Assembly (NCBI GenBank): GCA_031841125.1
Contig: CM063114.1
Location: 10,912,001-10,976,000, forward strand
Direction: 5' to 3'
Length of the DNA: 64,000 nucleotides
From: Acanthococcus lagerstroemiae
Lineage: Eukaryota; Arthropoda; Insecta; Hemiptera; Eriococcidae
Within the stretch, counting starts at the first letter, position 1; each line of letters starts with the position of its first letter. Position numbers and translations under genes: made by a program. The notes below the pieces were generated by a model, which saw only the letters and a list, made by a program, of their open reading frames with translations, did no database searches and was not told the origin of the DNA. Positions 41,511 to 53,389 of the stretch are shown here, in pieces.

Positions 41511-43261
41511 AGGATGTTTAACCACAGACCTCCACCAAGCCCCGTACGGGTCTGGACGAGTCCACGATGACCCATGCCCCCAGTACACTTGACTAGAATA
41601 AACTAATCAAATAATGCCAAAGTCCTGAACCATCAGCATGAACGCAAGTTTCTTCAGAACTCCGCGTTCATGTCCCTGAATGAAAAAGGGGCCCATAAAG
41701 GGGAAGTAATAAATAAATTAAAAAGAAAAAAAAGTCCCAGAGATCTCACGTATTATAGAATTAAGTGTTCAGCACAGTAATACGTCTGTGTACTTTCAAA
41801 AAATAAATAAAAAGAGAAAAGTTGTTCCAAGTCCACTTGACTGAAATTATAAAGATCATTTCAGTAGCTAACAAAAATACGTGTATTCGAAATTGAAAAT
41901 TCAAGAAATAATAATAAAATCAAATTTAAAATAATTCGGGGCAATGTAGATATACGACAGTTGGGTAAAACAGATATGAAGCCAGTGGCTCTTACTGTGC
42001 AATACTTTTTCATATTCGTACGTATTCCAAAAGCAAATAAATATAACCAATAGGTAAAAATCCAACATTCGAATTCACTAATGAATGCATTCAATGAGCG
42101 ATAACAATAATAAATAAAATCATACTACTTTGCAGTAATCTCTCTCCCCAAAAGTACAAAGATTCTGAATAAAAAAGAGATTTATGGCCGGAGAAGAAAA
42201 AATATTTATAATAGCTAATGCCCATTGAGTAACTCAAGAGTGTCTGCCCAGACCACGAAAGAATCAAGAATTTTAAAACTCGAATTGGTTTTAAACAATG
42301 TGGGAGTCCCCTCCTCCCAAGGAACCATGAACAATTTTAGATAATCTCGAAATTTTGACCTTGGGGTTGAGATCCATAGGAGCCTGAACTTCTCTGAACT
42401 TCATCTTTTTTATTTCACAAACTCGGTGACGGTCTCCTTCCATCATAATTCACCTAGCAGTGGTTACTCAGGACATTAGTTTTGAATACCCCCTCGAACA
42501 AACTATCAGGTCTCGCGATTCCCACTGGCGGAGCAATCCACATCGTCCTGAATAATTACGTTCTTTTTGTTACGGACCACGTGGGGACGTAACCAGCAAG
42601 CTTATCCCAACCGAATTTGACATCCAGGGGGAAAATAAGTTTGAAAATTAGGACTGCTATAACTAAGCATGGCTAGGCTCATATCCACTGGTACCGACTA
42701 CGTTCGCGACACTTACCTCAAAGTCAGCTGAGAGGAGCCTAACTCAAATAAGGTAAGAAATTACCAAAGGGGGTAGAGCATATTTCTATCCCTCCTGCTC
42801 CCTGATCGCGAAGAACGTATGAACAACCCTGACACCAGGGAATGTGGAGAATTAATAAAAAATAGAAAAATGAGATTTTCGGCCCAAAATGTCGACTAAC
42901 CCTTGATCGAAAATAAAGAATATTTCTGTTCCTCACCCTTTTTGGGTCCTAAACGAAGGTAAATTTGTTGTACTATTTTCAAAATAATCGTAATCATTGA
43001 TTTTCATTTTTTTTTTTTGTTTCAGGTGAGTTCGATTGAAATGTATTTCATTCGCAGCACGTAAGTTGATATCGCAAAATTCCTTAAATCCAGCCAATTA
43101 TCTTGTCAGGTAACCTGATTGACAGACAGACTGATAGATAACAACCCGTGTAGTGCCAAGCTGGGATCGAAATTAACAACCCAATGGCGGAGGGGTTGGG
43201 GAAGATTGCCGCCTTCCACAGTCGAGGTAAGCCTCTTGGATCCGAGGCAGACAGACAACTA
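41511..43261. other. AT-rich intergenic stretch
   Basis: No exon or repeat family was recognised. Several A-rich tracts occur around 41720-41820. Confidence 0.5.
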
Positions 43262-43385
43262 ATCAAATAGCCAGATAGGGTGAGAACCCAGCTAATTAGG
43301 CACTCAGCCAAACAGAAAGATAGATAAGACAGATAGTGTAAGCAACCAGCTTATTAGGCACTCAGCCAAACAGAAAGATAGGTGA
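43262..43385. repeat. ~63-bp tandem duplication with GATA tracts
   Basis: ACCAGCTTATTAGGCACTCA followed by GCCAAACAGAAAGATAG occurs twice in a row. Imperfect GATA/GACA tetranucleotides flank it (43120-43140 and 43320-43340). Confidence 0.8.
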
Positions 43386-44639
43386 GTCGATTCAGCTGAG
43401 CAGACAGTACGTTAGATAGGCTGAAAGGGAGTTGCCAGAATCGAACAAAGGGTAAATCATGCGAAACGAGTATTGGTGAAGGGTTTCAGCCACAGTCTGG
43501 TCACAAGCAACCCCTCCCTCAGCTAGATAATCAAAATTCTATTATTTGTGACAACCAGTATAGGTATATTGCTTTTTGGGTGCACAGTGATATACATTTT
43601 TCGTAAAGTCGGATTGCTTTAACAAGGAAAGCAGTCGGTCGAATCTTTCGTATCCGACGCTATACAGATTAATTAATATTCATTTCGCTAGATTGTAAAA
43701 ACGAAATAAATAAATAAACAAAAAAAAATCCAGCGAAAGGCTGTTATGCTAATCACTTACAGCGCAGAGATCTGCGTATTATTATCTTTTTGTTTGTTTT
43801 TATTGACGGGCGAAGGAAAAATAATTCGAATACGTTTTTATATACGATGAATGTAAACGATATTATACACTTCGATCAAAAATCTCAATTTCGTCGGCAA
43901 AAAAAAAATTATATTCTATCGGTCCGATTTCAAAGGCAAACAGAAACGGTTGTCGAGTTTTTTGCTCCATTTTTACAATCAGAAATTTTTATTTCAACCC
44001 TGTTTCGTATATTTTCCCTCTTTCTTTTATTTATTTTATGGGTCTCTTTCACTTTCTACTTTTCCCTATGCAAGTGTGCGCGGGGAGTTCGCACACTTAT
44101 GCACGAATAACGTTTTAAAGCCGTATTCCCGTTCGTGTTGTACGATTTGGAACTAAAACCCCGACGAATGCGACAAAAGAATATTTTATCGCAGTTTTTC
44201 TGCGCGCTTTGATGTAAGTTAATCGAAGTTGGGTATCGCGTATACGAGAATAAAAAATTACATGTAAATTGGGATGTATCACATGAGCGCAGAACCAGCG
44301 AAGTTTCTATGATGTACATCGTATTAAAAAATGATAATTTCGACATTTTAAATGCTCCTGTATGATCGTCACACATTCACGGCTTTATAAAATGCTAATG
44401 GTCCCACTCTTGAGGTTCCTACTGCTAATGCGCAAAAGCTAGCTTTTTTTACAAAGGTAATTCTATTTAGCCCAATTTGTGTGTACTTGATTAGTGAAAT
44501 ATAAACACTGCTCTGTTTTTATATTTTAAATGTCTCGATTTTATTTTGAATTTTGCTTACTTTTGTGGCGGGGGGAGATCAGGGTACTTGTCGGTCTCGA
44601 AAATCACGAAAAAGTAGCACACAGTTCTTGAGAATCATA

Positions 44640-44905
44640 CGAATCCCACCAAAGTTGAAAATTTTAATTAAGTTACCTCGTGACTCCGGCAGGCCCATAG
44701 TTTCGATAAATACATCCATGAACATGAAAACCGTGTTTTATTCAAGTCCACGAAAAATAGAATTGTAGGACCCAAATCGCTCTGAAAAGTGAGTAATTTA
44801 AGTAGGGTGTTTTGGAATGTGACTATCCTTCCAGCCGGGTAAGTAGGCACTCATTCTGACAAAGTGTAGATATGTTTACCTACTTCAACATTTGAAGGGG
44901 TGAAT
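44640..44905. repeat. Dispersed repeat R4, copy 1
   Basis: It matches 45900-46180 in the same orientation: GTTGAAAATTTTAAT, ACTCCGGCAGGCCC, AAGTCCACGAAAAATA, CTGAAAAGTGAG, GTAGATATGTTTACCTACTT and ATTTGAAGGGGTGAA. It contains AGGGTGTTTTGG and CCAGCCGGGTAAGTAGGCA. Confidence 0.8.
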
Positions 44906-44959
44906 ATGACATACTAGAACATGATGTACAACTTAAGTTATGCATAGTAGTCGCATCAG

Positions 44960-45835
44960 TAGGCCTATCTCTGGGCACAGGCCTTTCCAATCCTTCTCCA
45001 GGCGTCTCTTTTTATCGTCATACTTTGCCACCTAGTGCTCACATATCTCATGATTTCATCCCTTCACCTTGTTCCTAGTCACCCCTCCTTCTAGCCTGAT
45101 ACGGAGTCTATGTCATGGTTCCCTAACTCCACCGGTCGTCTCTCGTTACATGCCCCTTAAACTTGAATTTGATTTTTTCACCCTGTATCCAGTATCTTCT
45201 ATTTTAGCCCTCCCCCTAATAACTGTGTTTTTAATTCTATCCCTCCTTTTAATATTCATAATTTTTCTTATCATGTCTCTCTGCATTACCTTCGTCTATC
45301 GATTTGCGTTTTTGTTGCGGCCCACATTTGCGCCCCATACATAGACACTGGTACGGTGCACTTCTCCAATATTTTCATTTTTGTTGTCTCGTTTATTCTG
45401 CTCTTATATATCTTTTTTAATGACCAGAATCCACAAGTTTTTCGAAGCTTGGGCTTTTCGATGCTCCAGCTCTGTCTCCAGTTTGTCCTCGAAAGAAATT
45501 ATCTGCCCTAAGTATATGTATTCATTGACTTTTTCTATTACCGCTCCGTTTATTTGTAGTCTGCTGGTTTCCTGATTTGTTAGGTATTTAGTTTTGGCGG
45601 TATTTACTTCTAGGCCAGCGATCCTGCTGTTCTCTACATTCCATTAGGATTTTAGCTATATTTCGCAAGTCTTCTATTTTTTCACCGAACAGAACCACGT
45701 CGTACCTTTTCCCATCCACGTTTATTCCATAGTTTCCCCATTCTATGGTTCTGAAGATCTTTTCTAGAAAACAGTTAAAGAGGTTTGGGGAGAGTGGATG
45801 TCCCTTGTTTTACTCATCTCTGAACGTTAATTTCG
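44960..45835 (-). pseudogene. RTE-like LINE reverse transcriptase, decayed, minus strand
   Basis: Reading the minus strand from 45830 gives GHPLSPNLFNCFLEKIFR, then YGINVDGK and a ruined catalytic box (VVLFGEKIEDL where LRFADDIVLI is expected). Further on, stops and frame shifts are frequent, but the thumb region is still recognisable (KLVDSGH, KYWRSAPYQCLCMG, then KFKFKGHVTRD). It belongs to the same broad clade as the copy at 40.4 kb but is a separate, more decayed insertion. It lies between the two copies of R4. Confidence 0.7.
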
Positions 45836-45899
45836 GGTCCCGTCCTGTCTAGATGGATGTAGGCTTTCGCATTTTGGCGTATTTTTTTCATGATATTTC

Positions 45900-46180
45900 T
45901 CACATAGGAATCGTACAAATCTCACAAGAGTTGAAAATTTTAATAAAGTCACCTCGTAACTCCGGCAGGCCCGTATTTTGGATAAATGCCCCCATAAACG
46001 TGAAAACCGCGGTTTATTCCAGTCCACGAAAAATAAAATTGTAGGACACAAATCGTTCTGAAAAGTGAGGAATGTATGTAGGGTGTTTCGGCATGTGACC
46101 CGCCTTCCAGTCGGGTAAGTCGGCAACTCATTCTGACAACCTGTAGATATGTTTACCTACTTTAACATTTGAAGGGGTGA
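45900..46180. repeat. Dispersed repeat R4, copy 2
   Basis: It is homologous to 44640-44905 with scattered changes. The inverted motif GAGTTGCCTACTTACCCGG recurs alone at 46883-46902, so a third fragment lies there in the opposite sense. Confidence 0.8.
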
Positions 46181-47077
46181 AGATATTTAGAAAAAATTAT
46201 GCATAACATTAATGGAATTTTTCTCGCTTTTTTCTCAGAATTGCTAACAGATAGACTGGAGTTTCAATTTCTTATTCTTTCTAACATTTCACGTTGTTGA
46301 AAGTGCGAAGTCTGTGATTAATAGAGACCTGGAGAGCTGGAGACCCTGCTGTCTGGCCTCGCTTTTTACTCGTAGCAAAATTGCCTGTTAACAATAAGAA
46401 ATTGCGGCGGGAAAAGTACTTTCACATTGTCTGTTTCTTAGTACATTTTTTCAAAGCCTAAATTCTAATTGCCTTTGTCATAATTTCCAAATTCATGAAC
46501 GTCAAAATTTTCAAATTCATGAACTAAAATAGGTAAGAGGGACGTCGAGGAGGATTTGTGATGGTTATAAAGGAGCGAATTGGTCACAGTGAAAAAATTG
46601 GTGGATTCAGAGGGCAATTTATTTGGACATGATTGCAAAAATATAAAATATTTATGTATTGGTCATTTTTAACCTAATTCGATTTTGTGAACACCCTGTT
46701 AATCCGACTGTGGTATTTTTTCCAGTAGTCGCCAGAACTGTAGTTCTATTATTACTAATAAATTCCACCCGTCTATCGATTAGCAATGCTGTGAAAAAAA
46801 AATCCAGGTACATACTACATACATCCTTTCTCAGAATTGTGTATCTACGCCTGTAAATGTAAGTGCTAGTCTACTTGTCAGGATGAGTTGCCTACTTACC
46901 CGGTTACAGGGGGTGAGGCATGCTTATTGAGACACCCTGTATTCTTCAGTTCTGGCAGAAACCGCGGGATTTATGATAAGGAAGCTATCAGTGTGGTAGA
47001 CTTGGATTTTGAAATGGACCAATGTTATAAGCTAAGATTTTTCTACTCAAAGTCATTTGACCTGGCTCCCTAAGTAA

Positions 47078-47327
47078 CAGGGTGTCTACCTGGCAAATAA
47101 GTCTAGTAAGTACAATAAGTGCAATAAACGTTTAATAATTTTAATATAGGTTCAATAAAAATTGAAAAATTAGGAATCATAATGATGTAGTGTTGTCGAA
47201 AACTCAACTTTGATCACTATGTGTGTTGCAAACTCAACTTTTGCGCATATAAAAATCCTGAAAAGAGTCCAATGAAAATTTAATAAAAGATCAATATTTA
47301 TAATTTTCAAATTTGTTAGACACCCTG
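47078..47327. mobile_element. Terminal-inverted-repeat element, CAGGGTGTCTA ends
   Basis: Perfect 11-bp inverted ends, CAGGGTGTCTA at 47078 and TAGACACCCTG to 47327, enclose 250 bp of AT-rich non-coding DNA. No clear target duplication was seen (flanks GTAA and AATA). Confidence 0.75.
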
Positions 47328-48339
47328 AATAATATACTTGTAGTCTCGAAGACTCCTGGTGGAGTTTCACCCCTCAGGAGGCTGAATGTATCTCGGAAAT
47401 AGTTTTCCCCGAAATCCCGAGACTTATCAGTTCAACAAGGAAAATGCTTTGTCTAAATTATTCTTCATAAAATGCTTAATAATTTTTTGTAACTGCTCTA
47501 CCGTAAGTTAAGGGCTCAAAATGACCCTTTATATTGCGATAGGGTATTTCGGCTTAGTATGCTAAGTTGGTAAGAGTTGGTAGTATTCGACATAAGGAAC
47601 AAACGTTTTGTACAAGTATGGCCTATACTCATAATTGAAGGGGCTATGAATATTCAAAATGTGAAAATAGAGAACTTCCATAGTGGGTCCGATTACACCA
47701 TGCAACAAAAGAATGTTTAACTGTGTTTTATTGGTTCTGCGTGGTTTTTGACCCGCTAATTCCGAATTCGGGCTCAAATTTTCTGTAGCTATAATATTTT
47801 TTTTCTGTAAATTAGCTCTAAAATGGCCACAAAAGACTGATTTTGAGGATCTAGGCTTCATTTGAATTGGGTTACAGATTTATTATCAGTAATCCATAGT
47901 ACGATTCCGAACCAATTTTTTGTGCAGTTTACGAATCTAAACTTCAAATTTGGATGCAGGCCTTTTTCCGTCCGAAAATGAACTTTAAACGTGAAGAGAG
48001 GCTCAATCACACATTCTTGGAAGGGTAGCAATTCTGGTCCATTTTTTTAACGCTGAATTCAATTATATCCTTGAAATATTGATCCGAGCCTTTTTCGCCT
48101 TGAAAATGGTCTTCAAAAGCCGAAATGACGAGAAATTGAGACATCATGTACTTTTGAAAAGAGAATTAGTGTGTTTCTAATCCGGCGTTCAGAATTGAAA
48201 GTAGGAGCTCTGGCCCGCCATTTCTGTACTATGTTCGTGTCTGTTAAAGTAGTAAATTACATAGCTTTGAAAAATTCCACCTATATTTCGTGGAGAAGGT
48301 TGGCAAAGGCCAACAATAAAAAATGAAAAAAAAATTTCT
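47328..48339. other. Unassigned AT-rich stretch
   Basis: Short phrases about unit size 150-200 bp may recur (AAAATGRMCTT, CCTTTTTC) between 47940 and 48200, but no reliable period was found. No exon was recognised. Confidence 0.4.
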
Positions 48340-49135
48340 AGATGCTTGGTTCATAATGATTACATGAAAAATTGCTGATGCTAGGGCACCCAATTCTTCG
48401 CACCCTATCCGGCTGTCTTGGCGGAGATGAGTCAGCCTGACGGAGACTTAGGGCCATTGTTTTGTCGGTATTCATGATGATACAATTCTGGGGATGGATA
48501 ATGACAGTGGTCTCCCGTTGCCTTCTGTAATGATTTTCTGTCAGGGTTTACTTCCTTATTCGAAGTTATTCGAGGTGTGATACTCGGCTAACCACACCCC
48601 TCCATTGTTCCCCCCTGCTCTTACGTCACCCGGCTAGCCGGACGTGGAGGTCGACAGCTTCAGCGCTTCCCACAGCGTTCCGTGTGGGGAAAGCGCCTAC
48701 TCCCTGAGACGGCTAGATGTTACTGCTCAGTCAGGTGGTCGGAATTTTTATTTTGAATTCTGGATGGTAGTTAGGCCAAAAGTGTGGATTCCATATTTCT
48801 ACTGAACCTGGATCCGCCAAAAGGGTGTACGTCTCTCCACCCAGGGCCGCCACCGCCCCTACCCCACAGAGGCACCAAAAGGCGCCGCAGGGGGAAACAA
48901 GCCCCGGTCCACGCCAGTTTCCCAGGAACAGGACCACAAGCCCAGGACCCTTACCAACGGCAGCGCCAGGGAGAGCCGCTTGCTGGGCTATGGCCACTCA
49001 CTCTCACACCTTCAGGCGCCATATCCTATCAGGCGACTTCGTGGGTAGGGTGAGTCGGAGTAACTTACCCTAGCTTTCCCCACGGTTTTTTGCGTTAGAG
49101 TTCTTTCTTCTCTATGCCAGTGTGCCGATGTGGCT
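48340..49135. repeat. GC-rich block with LINE/SINE tail fragments
   Basis: On the minus strand, CAGAAGGCAACGGGAGACCA near 48510-48530 resembles 3' regions of RTE-type LINEs. GTCAACCCTC-like text does not extend it. At 49085-49130 the plus strand shares GCGTTAGAGTT and CTGTGCC-like text with the 3' body of SINE family B. The segment 48820-48990 is unusually GC-rich. Assignment is tentative. Confidence 0.35.
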
Positions 49136-49559
49136 CAACGACCAACTCGCCGGCCAGTTCCCCCTGCAAGAACCTAAAAGGGAGACCATCCTGTCCGCCC
49201 GGACTCGCAAAATCTAAGAAACAACTCGGAGAAAGAAGATACCCGCAATCTTTTGTAATAAAAGACGCAACGACGATGACGAGGGCACCCAATAAACCCT
49301 CCGGAATCATGCCACAGAAAGCTTGCAGGTGCGGATTTAAACGATCATTTTTTGTGGGGGGGGGTGGCAGAAGGAAAAGTACACGGAAATTTTTTGCCGC
49401 CTCCTTCTCTCATCACCATTTGAGGGGATTTATCCCATTCCATCTCCCGTGGATCCGCCTTTTATTTTTTAGGTGAATAATTTAAAAAATTTCTGTTTCA
49501 AGGACAAAGGCGTGTAAACACGGCCATCAGAAGTTTGATAGAAATTATATTATGCTCAC

Positions 49560-50900
49560 TCTGGACAACTTTTCAGACAAGAGAAGGGTGTCTATACCTT
49601 AAGCTGTCATTTTTCCTTAAATTGGTTGTCGCAAATAATTCTTCAGTTTCTCACGTTCTATTAGAATCAATTGTAATGGATTATAATTGGTCAGAGCGTC
49701 CATGAAATCAGAAACCAGTGGCGCTCAGGCATGGGACAACTTTTTAGCTAGGGGCGATCCTAATTACCCTGTCTATTCTATATTTTGAAATTGGTTGTTC
49801 CAAATGAACTTTGCAAAATTTGTTCCTCAGTATAAGCAATTAAGACACCGGTAGAAGAAGCACAAGTGCCCGCCCAAAGTCAGAAACCAGTGGCTCATGA
49901 GCATAGGGCAACTTCTTACTGAGAGGAGGGTTCAATTATCGTGTCTGTAATCGAAATAACTCATTTTGTGAATGTTGGTTTCGCAAATGAACCTTGAAAA
50001 ATGTGCGCCTTCATATGAATCAATTAAATAGCTATTAACTAGTCAAAGGACCCAAAACGAACTTTCCCAACGTCAGAACCCAGTGTTGTTTGAGGATAAG
50101 ACTACTTTTATTCTGTCTGTAGTAAATACATCCATTTCCTAATCCCGTATGTGAAATGATTTGTCTCGGAACCTGCGAAAGTGTCTCCGTAAAATCATAA
50201 ATCTTTTGTTTTCGAACATAGGATAATTTTTCAACGTGGTGAGGGTCGAACTGTCTAAACCGACAACCATCTATTTTCTAGAAGTTTGTTGTCGCAAATG
50301 AACATTGAGAAGGATCTTCTTTACGTGGAATTATTATAATGGGGTGTAATTTGTCTCGGAATACGTGGAAGAGCTATCATGGAATCAAAAGCCCTTGGCG
50401 CTCCAACATAAACGACTTTTTTGTTAGGAGAGAGTTCAGTTCTCTGGTGCAATGAAAACAGTTCATTGTCTAAAAGGTGGTTGTCACAAATGAATTTTGA
50501 AAAAATGTGACCCCTCATGTGCTAATGGGACGCAAAAGTCCCTGTTCAACACCTGAAACAGTGGTGCGGGCGAAACACATTTTTTTTTTTAGTAAAGGCA
50601 GGGTTCAGTTATCCTGCCTGGAGTCTGGTTGGCCGAGTGGATAGCGCGCTGGTCTCAGAATCCGGAGGTCCCGGGTCCGAGCTCACGTAGCAACTCGCTA
50701 CATTTCGACCTAGGCCAGATTTTCAGCAAGATGAGAAGAGGGCTAAGACAGCCTCCCCGACGTCTCTGAGGTAATGCTCGATTGGGCGGATTCCAGGGCT
50801 CGGGTTGAGAGTAAAATTAAAAAAGAGAGTTACGCTGCCTGTACATTTTCGAAATGTTGGTTGTGCTAAAAATGCTCTGAAAATTCTTTTTGTACGTACA
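49560..50900. repeat. Degenerate ~175-bp satellite
   Basis: Unit text is TTGGTTGTCGCAAATGAACT, then CAGAAACCAGTGGCGCTC, GACAACTTTTTAG and GGGTTCAATTATCCTGTCTG. The GGTTGTCGC landmark occurs near 49624, 49793, 49975, 50290, 50479 and 50860. Steps are about 170-190 bp once a skipped unit and the SINE at 50621 are allowed for. Confidence 0.75.
50621..50827 (+). mobile_element. tRNA-derived SINE, family A, with 14-bp TSD
   Basis: The head GAGTCTGGTTGGCCGAGTGG carries the A-box, and GGTCCGAGCTC stands for the B-box. The anticodon region resembles Leu/Ser-type tRNAs. The body holds CGACCTAGGCC, GGGCTAAGACAGCC, GACGTCTCTGAGG and GGGCGGATTCCAGGGCTCGG, and the tail is A-rich. Flanks AGTTATCCTGCCTG (50607-50620) and AGTTACGCTGCCTG (50828-50841) match 12 of 14. 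It splits a unit of the satellite. Confidence 0.92.
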
Positions 50901-50964
50901 CCAACTAAAATGACTGAAATTGAGGGGTGACAGGGACCAAAACTCGATTTGCGACATCAGTTCA

Positions 50965-51995
50965 CTACAAAATTTGTGGCAGTTTCTATAAAAAGGGGTA
51001 ACTTTGTCGATCCGACGAATTTTGAGTTACGGACAGTACGTAATAGAGGAATGAATGCCCATTCCAACGAGCTATCGACGAAATTTGTAGCGTTTTTTGT
51101 TCCGGAGATACAAGCGGTCAAAGATGAGTGTACCAAAAACACGCAAAATTTTTGGGAACATGCTACCTCGCAAATAGCGAGGTAGTAAGAGGGTGTTTGC
51201 CATCGTCTATGTCGAAGGTTGTTATCTGCTTATTTATGGCTTATGGGAGTTTTACTGCATTCATTGACTACAGCTAATAAGTTAAAGTCAATAAAATGAG
51301 CTTTTCGCTAGCTTCATTTTTAATTCTAACTTCCTAAACTGGTGTTGATAAAACGAAACCAAATCTGAAATGTTGAGGCTTTGAAGCTAATATTCAGACA
51401 CAGTACCAAAATATACGCCGGAATGAGAATCTTTTATTTTCATCTTTCCAAGTTGCATTCTTAACCGAGAGGAAAAATAATATTCATTACTAGGGCTGTC
51501 AGAAATATGCCTAAAAACAGGTGAAATATGCGCATATTTTATGTTTTTTCCCCGCTAAATATGCCGAAAGTACCGTATTTCCCGTTTACAGCAATGTTAT
51601 TTCGTTATTTCCGGCTGTAATAACTCAAGAACTCGAATCTTTCATTAGGAAATGCACATTAGCGCTCCTACATTTCGTTTCACATCCCAATAGATGGCAG
51701 CACGGCAGCAGTAAGTTGACGGAGAACTCCGAAAAACCACGAAGAAGCGAACGCAGACATTCGCCTTCTTTTCTCATTCTCTTTGCATAATTTTCTTTCT
51801 CTCCCCCCCTCTTCTCTCTCATGCGCGTAAATTTTGTCTTTTCGTTATTGCGATGTTTTTTCTGCAGAAATCAACCAACATCTCAAAATTGATTTTTTCG
51901 ACCAAAAAATTTTGTTTTTCGTTTTTCGCATTTTCTGAGACTTTAATCGATCGACAAAGTTACCCCTTTTTATAAAAACTGCCACATTTTATTAT
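50965..51995. repeat. ~45-bp inverted repeat flanking 0.9 kb
   Basis: GTGGCAGTTTCTATAAAAAG followed by GGGGTAACTTTGTCGATC (about 50978-51013) recurs inverted at about 51944-51990. The interior holds a perfect 9-bp hairpin, CTACCTCGC with GCGAGGTAG (about 51164-51187), and from 51500 a segment rich in AAATATGC. It could be a long-TIR element, but ends and target duplication are not fixed. Confidence 0.6.
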
Positions 51996-52369
51996 TTTTA
52001 TTTTGAACGCTACACATTTTACTTTCTCTAAAAATCGTCCTGAAATCTCGTATTTTTTTATTTTTTTCTAACTGTTCAAGGTAGGTTTGCATTCCTCCGT
52101 CATTTTTATTTGAAGTTATGTGTACAAAAATAAATGTTTAACGTCATTTGCGATGCCAGTTTTGTGAAGAACATTCCTAATTTCCTACATTTTAGTAGAC
52201 TGGTCCCTCCTCTTGTCAAAATGTTGTTCTAGGTTTTGCTTCAGCCTTTTTCAGTTCTTTTGTACTGCCCTTTATAAATAGTGCTCTTCATCTTGAGCGC
52301 CAGAAACAATCAAAAATTATTGCAACACCTAAACTTTTTTTTCAAAATCCAGCTTATTGCAATTTTGTA

Positions 52370-52720
52370 GTGACCCACTCCTCTCACAGATGTACATTTT
52401 CGCAGAAATTGTCTTACCTGGCGACTTTCCGTGGAGCACGATGCGAGCGTCTGACCAACGTCTTTTGTCTCCTGCATTCCTGTACTTCTGATACGCGATC
52501 TTTTCAAAACCCACATTCCTCTTGTATTCATGACCCACTCTCCTTTTTCTCCCTTGATCGGCCAGGTAGGATATCCGTTTAGTTAAGTTGCAGTTTATGT
52601 TTCGCACTCTCGGTCTGCTCTGTTTTGACTATTGCTTGATAAATACACGAGTTTTTTCTTCACTCTCGGTTTGATTTCGAATGCTGTCGCTGCGGTCCAT
52701 ACTAAACACTTCTCGCTCAA
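52370..52720. repeat. Dispersed repeat R5, copy 1
   Basis: It matches 58905-59265 in the same orientation: ATGTACATTTTYGC, ACGTCTTTTGTCTCCTGCAT, CCTGTACTTC, TTGATTTCGAATG and GCTGCGGT. On the minus strand the copies also share a peptide-like stretch, KYRNAGDKRR...RIVL...PGKT...AKMYI. It is not recognised as a known protein. Confidence 0.75.
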
Positions 52721-53129
52721 AACTCAAAAAACCCGCTGTTTCAAGATGAGAAGCTGTAATTCGTTCAGAAAAATAGTTTTTACTTATGATGGCTTGAAGT
52801 TGGATCATTGTGACCACATGCCCCCAGCCAGTTTTTCACCATCCAAATCTAACCTCGAAGTTCTGATGCTAGCTTTGTTAGCCTCAAAATGGTCAGTTGG
52901 TAAATTATGAGGTAATTTTCGGGGATTGAAGGTCAGTATGAAAGCTAGCGTCTTGAATTTTTTTTTGACCGCTTTTGTGATTTTTAAGCTTAGTAAATTA
53001 CTACCAAGCTAATAATTTCATGCTCAAGTCCAGAATGTGATTTAACGGTTACTTATAAGAATGCTCACATTTCTAGCTTCAGTCTTTTCAGAAAGATAAA
53101 ATGTTCACTTTTTATGATTATTCTGCCTT

Positions 53130-53389
53130 CAGTGGCGTCGAGAGGGGGGGGGGCTCCGTGGGCCCTTCAAATACGTGATACAGAGCTACATATGTACATT
53201 ATGAATACACACAAATGAACAGATGAAGCAAATAGTTATAAACATGACTATTTTTTTTTATTCTTCCATAAACAAGTACTATGAGCCCTCTCTCCCCGAA
53301 AGTATTTTACCCTGTATGACTATAAAATGAAGAATTAGAGACGCTACAACAGTTTACCCCGGGGCCCGAAATGGCTCTCAGCGCCGCTG
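53130..53389. mobile_element. MITE with CAGTGGCGTCGAGAG ends
   Basis: The left end CAGTGGCGTCGAGAG is followed by a G run. The right end, inverted, reads CAGCGGCGCTGAGAG. The interior is AT-rich. The 8-bp flanks match only in part, so the target duplication is eroded or the ends are slightly off. Confidence 0.6.

Noticed and set aside
44640..46180. LTR retrotransposon with 280-bp LTRs
   Set aside because: The enclosed enzyme is a non-LTR (RTE-like) reverse transcriptase on the minus strand, and no gag, protease, integrase, TG...CA ends or primer-binding site was seen.
51164..51187. let-7-like microRNA precursor (GAGGTAGTAAG beside its complement)
   Set aside because: The stem is only 9 bp with a 5-nt loop, and the text beyond GAGGTAGTA does not follow let-7. 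It is too small for a precursor.
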